Made by a program: the position numbers and the translations under genes. Positions 54,401 through 62,805 of a stretch of 64,000 nt of DNA are shown here, one piece after another (within the stretch, counting starts at the first letter, position 1; each line of letters begins with the position of its first letter). The stretch is from Flammeovirga sp. SJP92 (GTDB taxonomy: Bacteria; Bacteroidota; Bacteroidia; Cytophagales; Flammeovirgaceae). The stretch lies in assembly GCF_001583495.1 (NCBI RefSeq), contig NZ_LQAQ01000018.1:248001-312000 (forward strand), read 5' to 3'. The notes beneath the pieces are model-generated. The model had not been told where the DNA came from. It searched no databases and worked only from the letters and a program-made list of their open reading frames with translations.

Positions 54401-54674
54401 CTGTGATGGGATTATCTGATACTAGTTTGTAATTACCGTCAAAATCAGTCACTGTTCCCAGCGTAGTTCCTTTGACCACTACGTTTACACCTGGAATAGG
54501 TGATTGGTCTGCACCATCTAGTACTTGCCCTGTGATGACTCTTTCCTGTGCATATAGTTGAAGAGAGCACAGCAGAGATATTAGAAACATTAATAATTTA
54601 ATATTTCTATTAGAGTTATAATACTGCATGTTTGTTTTCTTTGATAAGCGATAGTTTTTCATTTCAAAAGACAT
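51474..54674 (-). CDS. SusC/RagA family TonB-linked outer-membrane receptor
   Basis: 1066 residues. Start is uncertain: ATGs at 54674, 54662 and 54629 all precede the signal (LLMFLISLLCSLQLYAQ). Domains: carboxypeptidase-regulatory-like (ITGQVLDGADQSPIPGVNVV, GTVTDFDG), the SusC signature LEEVVVVGYG, plug domain (KKSDLTGSLVSVEGEALQNT, IKIRGSSSFGSNEPLYIIDG) and a large barrel ending in YTMGLNVNF. It imports glycan oligomers using TonB energy. It heads the operon susC-susD-SGBP. No glycoside hydrolase, sulfatase or hybrid sensor lies beside it in this window. Confidence 0.95.
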   Translation of the reverse strand: MSFEMKNYRLSKKTNMQYYNSNRNIKLLMFLISLLCSLQLYAQERVITGQVLDGADQSPIPGVNVVVKGTTLGTVTDFDGNYKLVSDNPITELIFTYVGYKDLIKSVGTSGVINVSLEADLEQLEEVVVVGYGQMKKSDLTGSLVSVEGEALQNTVSTSMDQALAGRAAGVVVTQNSGQPGGGVSIKIRGSSSFGSNEPLYIIDGVPISGNAQGTSSGFGWAGGGDGQTAVNALSAINNNDIESIEVLKDASATAIYGSRAANGVILVTTKSGKSGKTNISYDAFFALQEVPKKLDVLNLRDFAEYNKEIDAEYNRDTDPYLMDPSILGEGTNWQDEIFRVAPMHSHNLSLTGGNDKTTFATSLSYLDQEGIIIGSGFQKLTGRVNLNHKATDWFKIGASVNYGNTTEQITLNDDIDGVISLSLRQRPDIPVKNIDGSWGGPRPEDGINFLNPVAQAQLRDMSLERMKLFGNVNAEVNLHKNLKFSTKLGYDFGITNNYGFDPTYEIGSVVNNVNKGRKQVDQSKYWILTNFLTYSKNFNDKFKLTAMLGQEAQESSWEGVMAFRSDFVSNDITEINAGDAETAQNSGYSGSHALASYFGRGHIDILDRYMLTATFRYDGSSNFDSGKKWGFFPSFAFAWKVKNENFMQSVSKISDLKLRVGYGEVGNQDTGGGYKYGVGLTNYATKWGIGLLPTNYANPNLQWETSRSYNIGVDLAMFENRLELITELYQKNTSDLLMQLPLPMYMGSQGFGSITSPYTNIGEISNKGVEVTLNTVNTTGALKWNTGITLTVNRNEIVKASGQYLDGKVQYDRDHITRSGEGQPVGLFYGYEVEGIFQDAADVQNHAQQSDKIDRYSGTWVGDLKFKDQNNDGVINEEDITYIGDPNPDFTFGINNTLSWKNFDLNLMLTGSVGGEIFNYTRMMTEEMKGGTNQSAAIKNRAILSSNDNSIEGVTLVNPDASLPRAALGDPNANNRISDRYIEDGTYLRIQNLSIGYNLPRRLTSRMHLTKLRVYVNFQNLYTFTNYSGYDPEIGNYNQNPLLPNVDNGNYPSPRIYTMGLNVNF

Positions 54675-55335
54675 GTAATAAATAGAATCGATTAATTTGC
54701 TTTATTTATCGTACCACGTCCTACCTTGATAAGAAATACTTATAAAGGGTTTTCATTTCAATAGAGAACTAGCTATATAGAGATACTATAGTATTTTTAA
54801 TCTTATTTTATCATTTGTAGTAATAGATTTATAAAAAAGAAAAACTTGTAGTCATAAAAAATTACTTACTTATGAAAGTAACATATGGTGTTTTCTAGTA
54901 GCTCTTTATAGTGTCGAATTTCAATCATTTCATACTTAAACAAATTTTCATGATGTAAAGTGTAGATATAACAGCTGTTAAAATTTCTATAGCAATGTTA
55001 AGAATATTATAATTAGGTCATCAAATAATACATAATTCAATTTTACGATATTTATACTACATTATTACTACCATTGAACAATAAAAAACTGAATAACAAC
55101 ATCTTAACTCTTCATTACCTATTACTACATTATTTATGAAATGAGAACATTAAACACATTCAACTAGAATAACACGTACTTGAAACACTTATCTATAAAG
55201 AATTCAAATTTAAAGGCAAATGAAATGGGATTACATTTATCATTTAAAAAAATCAATCTTACACATAAAAAAAGCAGTACTTCAATATTTTGAAGCACTG
55301 CTTTTTTATTTAAGTTAAAAACCTGTCGTTGCTTT
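54675..55335. other. Intergenic region upstream of susC
   Basis: 661 bases without a gene. It includes the ndk terminator at the right and presumably the susC promoter at the left; no exact -7 box was seen. No anti-sigma/sigma or regulator gene is present. Confidence 0.6.
55271..55304 (-). terminator. Terminator of ndk
   Basis: Stem of 8 plus 6 bp with one A-C mismatch (55271-55285 with 55290-55304), TATT loop, flanked by A and T runs on both sides so it could work in both directions. Confidence 0.8.
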
Positions 55336-55815
55336 TTATTTTCCCCAACCGAAGAAACAATGACCGTCTTTATTATATCTTTCACTAAATGAGAAGAAGA
55401 ATGAAGCCTCTTCTGCCGCATTGTCATCAGAGTCTGAACCATGTACAACGTTTCTATCTGTTGATTTAGCAAATCGTTTACGGATTGTACCTTCCTCTGC
55501 TTTTGTAGGGTCAGTTGCACCAATTAGTTTACGGTAATCAAGAACAGCATTCTCTTTTTCAAGTACTGCCGCAATAACAGGCCCTGATGTCATGTATTTT
55601 ACTACATCTTGATAAAAAGGCTGATCTGATAAGTGACGGTAAAACATTTCTGCTTGTTTTGTTCTTAGCCTAACCATTTTCATGGCCTGGATTCTGAAGC
55701 CTGCTTCATGGATCATTGTAAGGATCTCTCCAACGTAGTCTTGGTTTTCTTCACCGGGTTTGATCATTGTGAAGGTAAAGGTTCCTTTTTGTGGAGCATA
55801 GTTATCTTGAAACAT
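55336..55815 (-). CDS. ndk: Nucleoside diphosphate kinase
   Basis: 159 residues, slightly longer than the usual ~140-150. Active-site segment RNVVHGSDSDDNAAEEASFF carries the catalytic His; the ATP-site run LIGATDPTKAEEGTIRKRFA and the helix FYRHLSDQPFYQ are intact. The first motif reads TMIKPG rather than the usual I-K-P-D, and is followed by a short insertion (EENQDY). NDK transfers phosphate from NTPs to NDPs to balance nucleotide pools. Monocistronic with a good terminator. Confidence 0.94.
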   Translation of the reverse strand: MFQDNYAPQKGTFTFTMIKPGEENQDYVGEILTMIHEAGFRIQAMKMVRLRTKQAEMFYRHLSDQPFYQDVVKYMTSGPVIAAVLEKENAVLDYRKLIGATDPTKAEEGTIRKRFAKSTDRNVVHGSDSDDNAAEEASFFFSFSERYNKDGHCFFGWGK

Positions 55816-55938
55816 ATGTTTTTTTGTTTAGTGTTTAATTTATTTTTGGCCATTAATTAAATTTCAGCCTAACGTAATAGGGATCAATTCAATTGTACTA
55901 AACAAACTTATATTAAAGTTCCTTTTTACACAAGAAAA

Positions 55939-55978
55939 AAAAGCTAGAAACAAGGAGTTGTCCTCATTTCTAGCTTTT
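55939..55978 (-). terminator. Terminator of the MsbA-like gene
   Basis: 12-bp stem AAAAGCTAGAAA/TTTCTAGCTTTT (55939-55950 with 55967-55978) with inner AGGA/TCCT pairing; T run on the minus strand. Confidence 0.8.
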
Positions 55979-56011
55979 GTATTTTGAATTACAGATATTC
56001 TTAAGGTAATT

Positions 56012-57814
56012 TTAATACTCTTGCATCTGAATCAACTTGGCATATGCACCATCTGATTCACTGATTAAATCATTATGATTTCCAATTTCTGCAATTTTCC
56101 CTCCTTCCAATACGGCAATCTTGTGAGCATTGCGTATAGTAGAAAGTCTGTGTGCTATAATCAAACTTGTTCTGCCTTCCATCAGTGTTTCCAACGCTTC
56201 TTGTACCAACTTCTCCGATTCAATATCTAAAGCAGATGTTGCTTCATCTAGAATCAAAATTGAGGGATCTTTCAGAATTGCTCTTGCAATGGCAATTCTT
56301 TGACGCTGACCTCCAGAAAGCTTCACTCCTCTTTCTCCAACTAAAGTTTGCATACCTTCAGGGAAAGATTTGATGAATTCAAGGGCATTTGCTTTTCGAG
56401 CTGCTTCAATAATTTCCGCTTCCGAAGCTTCTGGGTTACCATAAGCAATATTTTCTGCAATTGAACCACCGAATAATAATACTTCCTGAGGTACTACACC
56501 TACATGCTTTCTGAAGCCAATCAAATTATAATCTTTTGAAGACTTTCCATCAATCAACAAATCTCCGCTGTCAATCTCATAAAAACGCTGTAGTAAATGC
56601 GCTATTGTAGATTTACCTCCACCTGATTTACCCACTAAAGCTACCTTCTCACCTTTTTCTATTTCTAAATCAACGCCTTTAAGGACTTCAATTTCCTTAC
56701 GCGTAGGGTAAGAGAATTTTACATTCTTGAAACTAATCTTACCTTCTAATTTTGGAATATTCTCTTTGTCAATCTCGTGCTCTGAATCAGCCGCTAAAAT
56801 TTCCTCAACTCTATCCGTTGCTCCAACAGCTTTTTGGAGTGTACCATAAATATCTCCCAAGCCTGCCAAAGAACCACCAATAAACATTGTATAAAGTACA
56901 AAAGTAGTCAAACTGCCAATTGAAATTTCATCCACTGAAACCATATATGTACCGTACCAAAGTACTCCTAAAATACCACCCATCAATACGAAAATGATGA
57001 ATGAAATAAAAGTACCTTTATAAGTAGCTGATTTTAAAGCAATATCTACCACTTTTGATAAATTATTACCGTATCTTTTGATTTCGAATTCCTCGTTGGC
57101 AAATGTTTTTACAGTACCAATAGATTGGATCGTTTCTTCTACTACAATATTAGCGTTTGCTAACTCATCTTGTGTACTTTTTGACAGCTTACGGATAAAC
57201 TTTCCGAAAATAATAGCAAAAATAATCAAGACTGGAAAGCTGAGAATCATAATAGACGACAACTTAGGATTTTCATAAAATAAAATGGAAACACCAAATA
57301 CCAATGTAGCAATTTGTCTAAACAACTCTGCTAATGTTGTAGAAAATGTGTCTTGTAAAACCGATACATCTGATGTAATTCTACTGAATAGTTCACCCGA
57401 ACGATTTTTATCATAAAATGACATTGGAAGAGACATGAACTTTTGATAAAGTGCCTTCCTAATATCTGCAATTGCATTTTCATTTACTTTTGCAAAAAAG
57501 TATACTCTTAGAAATGAAAATATACTTTGAAACAATAAAACAGCCATTAAAGCCAGTCCTACAGATGTTAGATCCGGCAACCATGGAATTGTCACCTTTC
57601 CTTGTGCAGTATCCATCAGCACACCAATCAATTTAGGCAGTGCCAATAAAATTGTACTTGAAAAGAAAAGACTGATTAAACCCAATGTAAAAACACCTTT
57701 GTAAGGCATCATAAATCGGAAAATGCCTCTCAGTTTTTTTATACTTCCTTTGTCTAAACGCTGTTTTTTCTTCTCTCCAGAATCTTTACGCGCCATGTTT
57801 CTAAATATTCCCAA
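56012..57814 (-). CDS. ABC transporter, fused permease and ATPase (MsbA type)
   Basis: 600 residues. Six membrane helices in the first ~330 residues (FTLGLISLFFSSTILLALPK, FISFIIFVLMGGILGVLWYG) followed by the ATPase: Walker A GKSGGGKST, signature LSGGQRQRIAIARAI, Walker B ILILDEATSAL and the H-loop IIAHRLST. A half-transporter homodimer that probably exports lipid or drugs. Start at 57814 or 57796 (MARKDSG). It has the best promoter of the window: TTTG-N21-TACTTTTG on the minus strand at 57840-57872. Confidence 0.94.
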   Translation of the reverse strand: MGIFRNMARKDSGEKKKQRLDKGSIKKLRGIFRFMMPYKGVFTLGLISLFFSSTILLALPKLIGVLMDTAQGKVTIPWLPDLTSVGLALMAVLLFQSIFSFLRVYFFAKVNENAIADIRKALYQKFMSLPMSFYDKNRSGELFSRITSDVSVLQDTFSTTLAELFRQIATLVFGVSILFYENPKLSSIMILSFPVLIIFAIIFGKFIRKLSKSTQDELANANIVVEETIQSIGTVKTFANEEFEIKRYGNNLSKVVDIALKSATYKGTFISFIIFVLMGGILGVLWYGTYMVSVDEISIGSLTTFVLYTMFIGGSLAGLGDIYGTLQKAVGATDRVEEILAADSEHEIDKENIPKLEGKISFKNVKFSYPTRKEIEVLKGVDLEIEKGEKVALVGKSGGGKSTIAHLLQRFYEIDSGDLLIDGKSSKDYNLIGFRKHVGVVPQEVLLFGGSIAENIAYGNPEASEAEIIEAARKANALEFIKSFPEGMQTLVGERGVKLSGGQRQRIAIARAILKDPSILILDEATSALDIESEKLVQEALETLMEGRTSLIIAHRLSTIRNAHKIAVLEGGKIAEIGNHNDLISESDGAYAKLIQMQEY

Positions 57815-57839
57815 AACATTCTTTACTTAATACCGTCTG

Positions 57840-57872
57840 CAAAAGTAATTTAAATCACCAATAAAATACAAA
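57840..57872 (-). promoter_or_regulatory. Full Bacteroidota-type promoter of the ABC exporter
   Basis: Minus strand TTTG (57869-57872), 21 bases, TACTTTTG (57840-57847). Both elements match the consensus exactly at a standard spacing, 26 bases before the gene. Confidence 0.7.
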
Positions 57873-57891
57873 ATGACCTATTATTAATACC

Positions 57892-57926
57892 AAAAAAGCT
57901 TCATTTTTTAAGTATGAAGCTTTTTT
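57892..57926. terminator. Terminator after spoVR, likely bidirectional
   Basis: 13-bp stem AAAAAAGCTTCAT/ATGAAGCTTTTTT (57892-57904 with 57914-57926), 9-base loop. Confidence 0.8.
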
Positions 57927-57974
57927 AGGGATCTAAATCATTATTATTTCGGTGACGAATGTATCTATAATTTA

Positions 57975-59360
57975 CTATTCAGAATCAGTTTCTACCGTAA
58001 ATTCACCTTTTTGATAAGTACATATTACTTTGTTTCCTTCCACATTTGTTTCCAATTTCACGGGAAAGTCAGACCAAAGTGTCCCAATGTGCTGCATGGT
58101 TTTATGCACGTAACCTAATTCCAATTCTCTGCCGTCAAATTCATGCACCAATTGTAACGTGTTGTTCAAAGGTGCAATGCCTTTCACTTTAATAATTGGA
58201 ATACTTCCAGTACCTGTCTGAGCAATCAAAGTATCACGTACCTCTTTCCAGCCTTTCATATCATCTGAAATATTACTGACTGATATTCTACCGTTATTTC
58301 TTTGGTATTCAAAAAGACCCAATTCCTCCATGAGTTCCCGCGTCAGAAAACGTCTTAAGAAAGATACATCTCTGTCTACTTCTCTCACATCAAAAATCTG
58401 AGGATTAATTTCATATTCAAACATGTCCTTTTTCCCTGCCAAATGTGCCATAATGTTGAAACCAATATGATAAGGATTTAAGCCTCCTACATGTGGACGA
58501 ATCACTTGATTATGAGAACGAATAAAATCCACATGCATGGCAGGAGGCAACTTTAGTTTATGTAAAATGGTATAATGCCAGAAACTTGCCCAGCCTTCGT
58601 TCATAATTTTGGTTTCCATTTGAGGAAGAAAATAAAGTGTTTCTTCCCTTACAATATTGAGAATATCTTTTTCCCAATCTTCCAGGAATCGACTGTTCTC
58701 AATCAAAAACAGAATCAAATCTTCTGATAAAGAAGGAATAAATTCTTCATCCTCTTCCTTAATTTTCAGCTCATCCCAATACGTTTTATCTTTATTCAAA
58801 GCACCATAATAATGGCTTCTCTGTTCTTGCTCTGACAAACGAACAATTCTTTGATTTCGATCTACATGAAAACTTATGGCGTGTGCTGCATCCAAAATCC
58901 TCTCCACTCCTTTGTAACCAATGCTTGGTGTTTCTATATAAGAGCGGATTCTATCGGCATGAAGTTTAAAGTTTTCAAGAACAAATTCTGGTCGAGTATG
59001 AGAGAAATTAATATTATTCTTAAAAAAGTCATTGTGGCCATAAACATGGGCCATTACTAATATTTGCATTGACAGTGGATTGTCAATCATCAAGTAAGCT
59101 AGACAAGGATCTGAGTTAATTACCATTTCGTAGGCCAATCCTTGGGCTCCCATTTTATAAAGGGTGTTTTGTTTTTCGAATGATTTCCCAAAACTCCAAT
59201 GTGGATATCTTGAAGGCATTCCCACATAAGATTGATAACCAATCATGTCATGGTAGTCACACACCTCAAATTCCTGTGGATAATAATCCAAGCCACATTC
59301 TTGTGCAATTTCTTCTATTTTATCATTCCAACGAGCTAAATCATCTAAGGACCAATCCAT
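57975..59360 (-). CDS. spoVR: SpoVR family protein (YcgB-like)
   Basis: 461 residues, typical length. SpoVR features: MDWSLDDLARWNDKIEEIAQ, CDYHDMIGYQSYVGMPSRYP, the histidine-rich AHVYGHNDFFKNNINFSHTR, NEGWASFWHYTILHKL and PHVGGLNPYHIGFNIM. Function is unsettled; in proteobacteria SpoVR/YcgB acts with the PrkA kinase and YeaH in stationary-phase and stress signalling. It is the last gene of the prkA-yeaH-spoVR operon, 45 bases after yeaH. Confidence 0.93.
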   Translation of the reverse strand: MDWSLDDLARWNDKIEEIAQECGLDYYPQEFEVCDYHDMIGYQSYVGMPSRYPHWSFGKSFEKQNTLYKMGAQGLAYEMVINSDPCLAYLMIDNPLSMQILVMAHVYGHNDFFKNNINFSHTRPEFVLENFKLHADRIRSYIETPSIGYKGVERILDAAHAISFHVDRNQRIVRLSEQEQRSHYYGALNKDKTYWDELKIKEEDEEFIPSLSEDLILFLIENSRFLEDWEKDILNIVREETLYFLPQMETKIMNEGWASFWHYTILHKLKLPPAMHVDFIRSHNQVIRPHVGGLNPYHIGFNIMAHLAGKKDMFEYEINPQIFDVREVDRDVSFLRRFLTRELMEELGLFEYQRNNGRISVSNISDDMKGWKEVRDTLIAQTGTGSIPIIKVKGIAPLNNTLQLVHEFDGRELELGYVHKTMQHIGTLWSDFPVKLETNVEGNKVICTYQKGEFTVETDSE

Positions 59361-59405
59361 ATTATTTATATTTTTAGAATTAATGATTGATCATTGGTCT
59401 GTTCA

Positions 59406-60587
59406 TTAATCCATCATTGTATTACTTCTGTCTTTGTTCAAGAATTTCTTTAAAGCGGGCCAAACAGACTCTTTTGACCTCATTCTCAAGCAAACAAAGT
59501 TTTCTTCTTCTATTTTTTTGAATTCATCAAGCATCGTAGACCATGAATAACCCATATCAGGCTTGATCTCACCATAACCAAACAAGTTGCATACTTGAGT
59601 GAGTTTCTCCGCTGACTCAATGGCCAATTTGTTGTCCGATGCGAAATTATCTCCATCGGAACAATGAAATGCATAAATGTTCCAAAGAGCGGGATTATAC
59701 CGATCTTCTATTATGTCTAATGCCTTTATATAAGCCGATGAAATTTTAGTACCACCGGATTCTCCTTTATGGAAAAACTCATCTTCGGTTACTTCCTTGG
59801 CTTCTGTATGATGGGCAATAAATACAATTTCAGTATTTTCATAACGGGACTGCAGGAAGGTATAAAGCATAAAATAAAAGCTCCGTGCTAGATACTTTTT
59901 GGTCTGATCCATGGAACCTGAAGTATCCATCAAACATAAGATCACTGCATTAGAATGCTCTTCAATATCTACCTGAAGTCTTCTATAAACAAGATCATCA
60001 TTATGGAATGGAAACGTTTCTTCAGATTGTTTTAACTCTGTACTGTCAATACCTTTTGCCTTCATCCTCTTGATACGATTCATCATCGTTTTCCTTTTAG
60101 ACAAACGTGCTCGGATCCCTTTTTTCTGATAACCTACTAATTTCCGCAACACTTCAGTTTCAGATTGGAAGTACTTTTTCTGATCCATGTCAGGCAGTTC
60201 CAGATCTTCAAACATCAACTCCACTGCTTCTTCTAAGGAAATTTCTGTTTCGTATATATCTTCTCCGGCATCTTCCCCGGCCTCTCCTTTTCCTTTCCCT
60301 TTTTGGGGCTGTCCAGATTGATCTTGAATTACCTGTCCTTTCTGTTCTTTGCCAGTACCCTGTGCAACGCCTTTTCCTTTATTGGAACCATACACAAATC
60401 GATACTCTTTCAAACCTCTAATGGGTACTTTGATCTTTTTGTCCTTAGATTGTCCAATAATGGATTCATTTGCTATAACATCTGAGATTCCTTTCTTGAT
60501 TTTGTCTTTGACTAATTCTTTATGGCGTTGTCGGTCAGCCACAGACCTATCTCTCTTCTGTTTACTAAATTCTTTAAAAATAGCCAT
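59406..60587 (-). CDS. yeaH: DUF444 / YeaH-YhbH family protein with von Willebrand A domain
   Basis: 393 residues. A basic N-terminus (MAIFKEFSKQKRDRSVADRQ) and a G/Q-rich linker are followed by a von Willebrand A-like domain with the metal-binding MIDAS motif near residue 217 (ILCLMDTSGSMDQTKKYLAR) and the DUF444 segments KGESGGTKISSAYIKALDII and AFHCSDGDNFASDN. Always found next to PrkA-type kinases. Probably a cytoplasmic partner of PrkA and SpoVR. Confidence 0.93.
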   Translation of the reverse strand: MAIFKEFSKQKRDRSVADRQRHKELVKDKIKKGISDVIANESIIGQSKDKKIKVPIRGLKEYRFVYGSNKGKGVAQGTGKEQKGQVIQDQSGQPQKGKGKGEAGEDAGEDIYETEISLEEAVELMFEDLELPDMDQKKYFQSETEVLRKLVGYQKKGIRARLSKRKTMMNRIKRMKAKGIDSTELKQSEETFPFHNDDLVYRRLQVDIEEHSNAVILCLMDTSGSMDQTKKYLARSFYFMLYTFLQSRYENTEIVFIAHHTEAKEVTEDEFFHKGESGGTKISSAYIKALDIIEDRYNPALWNIYAFHCSDGDNFASDNKLAIESAEKLTQVCNLFGYGEIKPDMGYSWSTMLDEFKKIEEENFVCLRMRSKESVWPALKKFLNKDRSNTMMD

Positions 60588-60624
60588 GCTTTACTAAGTT
60601 AAATTCTAAATTCTCAATAATATT

Positions 60625-60649
60625 AAGAGCATGCTTTTCACATGCTCTT
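60625..60649. other. Hairpin between prkA and yeaH
   Basis: 9-bp stem AAGAGCATG/CATGCTCTT with a 7-base loop. On the operon strand it lacks a strong T run, so it is more likely an mRNA processing or partial termination element than a full terminator. Confidence 0.45.
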
Positions 60650-60662
60650 TTTATTAGAATCC

Positions 60663-62603
60663 TTAGTCTTTCCAAAGGTTATTGGATGCAAATGACAATA
60701 CTGCCTCTACACTTTCCTCATTATACCCCATGGCAATCATCTGTTCTACCATGGCATTGTATTTTTTCATTTGACCGTCATCTCTTGTCTTCGCTTTGAG
60801 AATAATTCGAGTGATATCTTTGACAGATGCCATTAATTTCTTCTCAATAGCCTCTTTCAATGGCTCATAACTAGTGTAATGTAAAGCACCATTTCGTCTT
60901 AAAATATGCGTTACATAACTCATTACATCCTGTCTGAAACCATCCGCAGCAGTTCCTGCTATTCCTATTTGCTGTTCGATTGAACCTAAGAATTTTAAAT
61001 CCGGCTCCATTTCCTCATTATTTTGACCTTGGACTTTACGCTTCAATACATACGCTTCTACATGATCAAGGTAATTCTGGAACAATGACTCCGCCTGTTC
61101 ATCATAAGCATGCACAAAGGCTTTTGTAATATCGCTTTCCAGCATTTTCAGGTATTCCTTATAAAGGATATCTTTCAGAATATCCATATAATGACTCTTC
61201 ACATCTCCTGCCAAAGGTTCTTCCTTCAACTTTGTCTGTAAAGCATCCAAAACAGCAATTGGATGAATAGTATTTGTCTCTGTATCAGAAAGTGCGTTAT
61301 CCAACGCTTTCATGATAAAACGAGTTGAAATACCACTCATTCCCTCGTCCTCATGTTCTTCTTTCAGTTCCAGTACATTGATTCTTTTCGACTGACCATT
61401 TTCTGTCACTTCATCGCCATTGTATAATTTCAACTTGGTTAGAAGGTCACATTTATTGGTTGGTTTCAGTCTTGTAAGAATAGCAAACATGGAAGCAATC
61501 TCTAATGAGTGAGGAGCGATGTGCGCGTTAAAATCCGACTTATTGATGATTTTCTGATAGATTTTTATCTCCTCTGAAATCTCAAGTACATAAGGCACCT
61601 CAATTTTTACAATTCTATCTAAAATAGCTTCATTGGTATGATCGGCCTTGAACCTGTTCCACTCTGCTTCATTGGAGTGTGCTAGAATCACACCATCAAA
61701 ATAAATCATACCATGCTTACCAGGTGCAGGAATTCTTTTTTCTTGAGTGGCGGTCAACATTACATGCAGGTATTCGATTTCATTTTTAAACACCTCAATA
61801 AACTCTACTAAACCTCTGTTACCTACATTGAAAGCACCATTCAGTGTCAATACTCTTGGGTCGTCTTCACTGTAACGGTCTAGTTTTGAAATATCTTCAG
61901 AACCGATTAAAACTGATGTATCTTGGTTATTAGGATCTACAGGAGGTACCATGCCCACACCATGTCTTTTACGGATACTAAAATCGCGTTTAATGACATT
62001 GAACTTTGTAAAATCTCCTTTTAATTCATGATCCAGTTTGAATTGTGTTACCGGGTCCAATTCTCCTTCAATTTCCACACCTAATCGGCTTTCCATTTCT
62101 GGACGCAATTCAGGAGGTATGGCACATAGTGGATTGGTATTCATTGGTGAACCTTCAAGGAAATAAAAAGGACTCAATTTTTCCAGTCCTGATTTTAATT
62201 TTTCAATCAATGAAGATTTACCTGCACCTACAGGCCCTACTAAAAATAGTACTTGTCGGCTTTCCTCCCCCTTCAATGAAGCGGAATGAAAATATCTAAC
62301 GATTTTCTGTAATACCTTCTCAATTCCGAAAAACTCATCTTCAAAAAACTTGTAGCTTTTCAACTTGGTATGGGCACCAAATATTCTCCGAAGTCTTACG
62401 TCCTTGTCGGTATCAAGGTGAGAAACACCATCTTTTGTGATGGCCTTATACATTCTTTTGTGTGCGAGATCGGCCAAATCATTTTTGTTTTGTACAATCT
62501 CTAGATAATCCAAAAATGTGATTTTCTCTTCCGCTTTACCTTTTTCTTTACGGAAAGAGTCAAAAAGCTTTTTGAATTCATTTTGATCATTTGCGGCATT
62601 CAT
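60663..62603 (-). CDS. prkA: PrkA family serine protein kinase
   Basis: 646 residues. AAA+-type domain with Walker A LFLVGPVGAGKSSLIEKL (G123-S130), followed by PMNTNPLCAIPPELRP and RHGVGMVPPVDPNNQDTSVL, all typical of PrkA. The C-terminal ~250 residues resemble the PrkA C-terminal domain (QQIGIAGTAADGFRQDVMSY). PrkA phosphorylates unknown targets in stress and stationary phase; it acts with YeaH and SpoVR encoded downstream. First gene of the operon. Confidence 0.94.
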   Translation of the reverse strand: MNAANDQNEFKKLFDSFRKEKGKAEEKITFLDYLEIVQNKNDLADLAHKRMYKAITKDGVSHLDTDKDVRLRRIFGAHTKLKSYKFFEDEFFGIEKVLQKIVRYFHSASLKGEESRQVLFLVGPVGAGKSSLIEKLKSGLEKLSPFYFLEGSPMNTNPLCAIPPELRPEMESRLGVEIEGELDPVTQFKLDHELKGDFTKFNVIKRDFSIRKRHGVGMVPPVDPNNQDTSVLIGSEDISKLDRYSEDDPRVLTLNGAFNVGNRGLVEFIEVFKNEIEYLHVMLTATQEKRIPAPGKHGMIYFDGVILAHSNEAEWNRFKADHTNEAILDRIVKIEVPYVLEISEEIKIYQKIINKSDFNAHIAPHSLEIASMFAILTRLKPTNKCDLLTKLKLYNGDEVTENGQSKRINVLELKEEHEDEGMSGISTRFIMKALDNALSDTETNTIHPIAVLDALQTKLKEEPLAGDVKSHYMDILKDILYKEYLKMLESDITKAFVHAYDEQAESLFQNYLDHVEAYVLKRKVQGQNNEEMEPDLKFLGSIEQQIGIAGTAADGFRQDVMSYVTHILRRNGALHYTSYEPLKEAIEKKLMASVKDITRIILKAKTRDDGQMKKYNAMVEQMIAMGYNEESVEAVLSFASNNLWKD

Positions 62604-62805
62604 AGTTGTTTCTTTTTGGTTTCATTATGTAACGATGTTTCTAATTTTTGTACAATTGAGAAACATTACTGTCAAAATGTAGTATGGGTTAAAATAATAG
62701 TATCGTTAAATCTGTTTTTAATTGGATACAATAAGAGTAAAATGAGTACTTGTATTTTAATATACGAAGTAACTAACGCATTAACAACTAATAATGTGTT
62801 AAATA

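Noticed and set aside
55164-55523. 119-codon minus frame overlapping ndk and its terminator
   Set aside because: Lies in another frame of ndk and continues through the terminator; a shadow of ndk.
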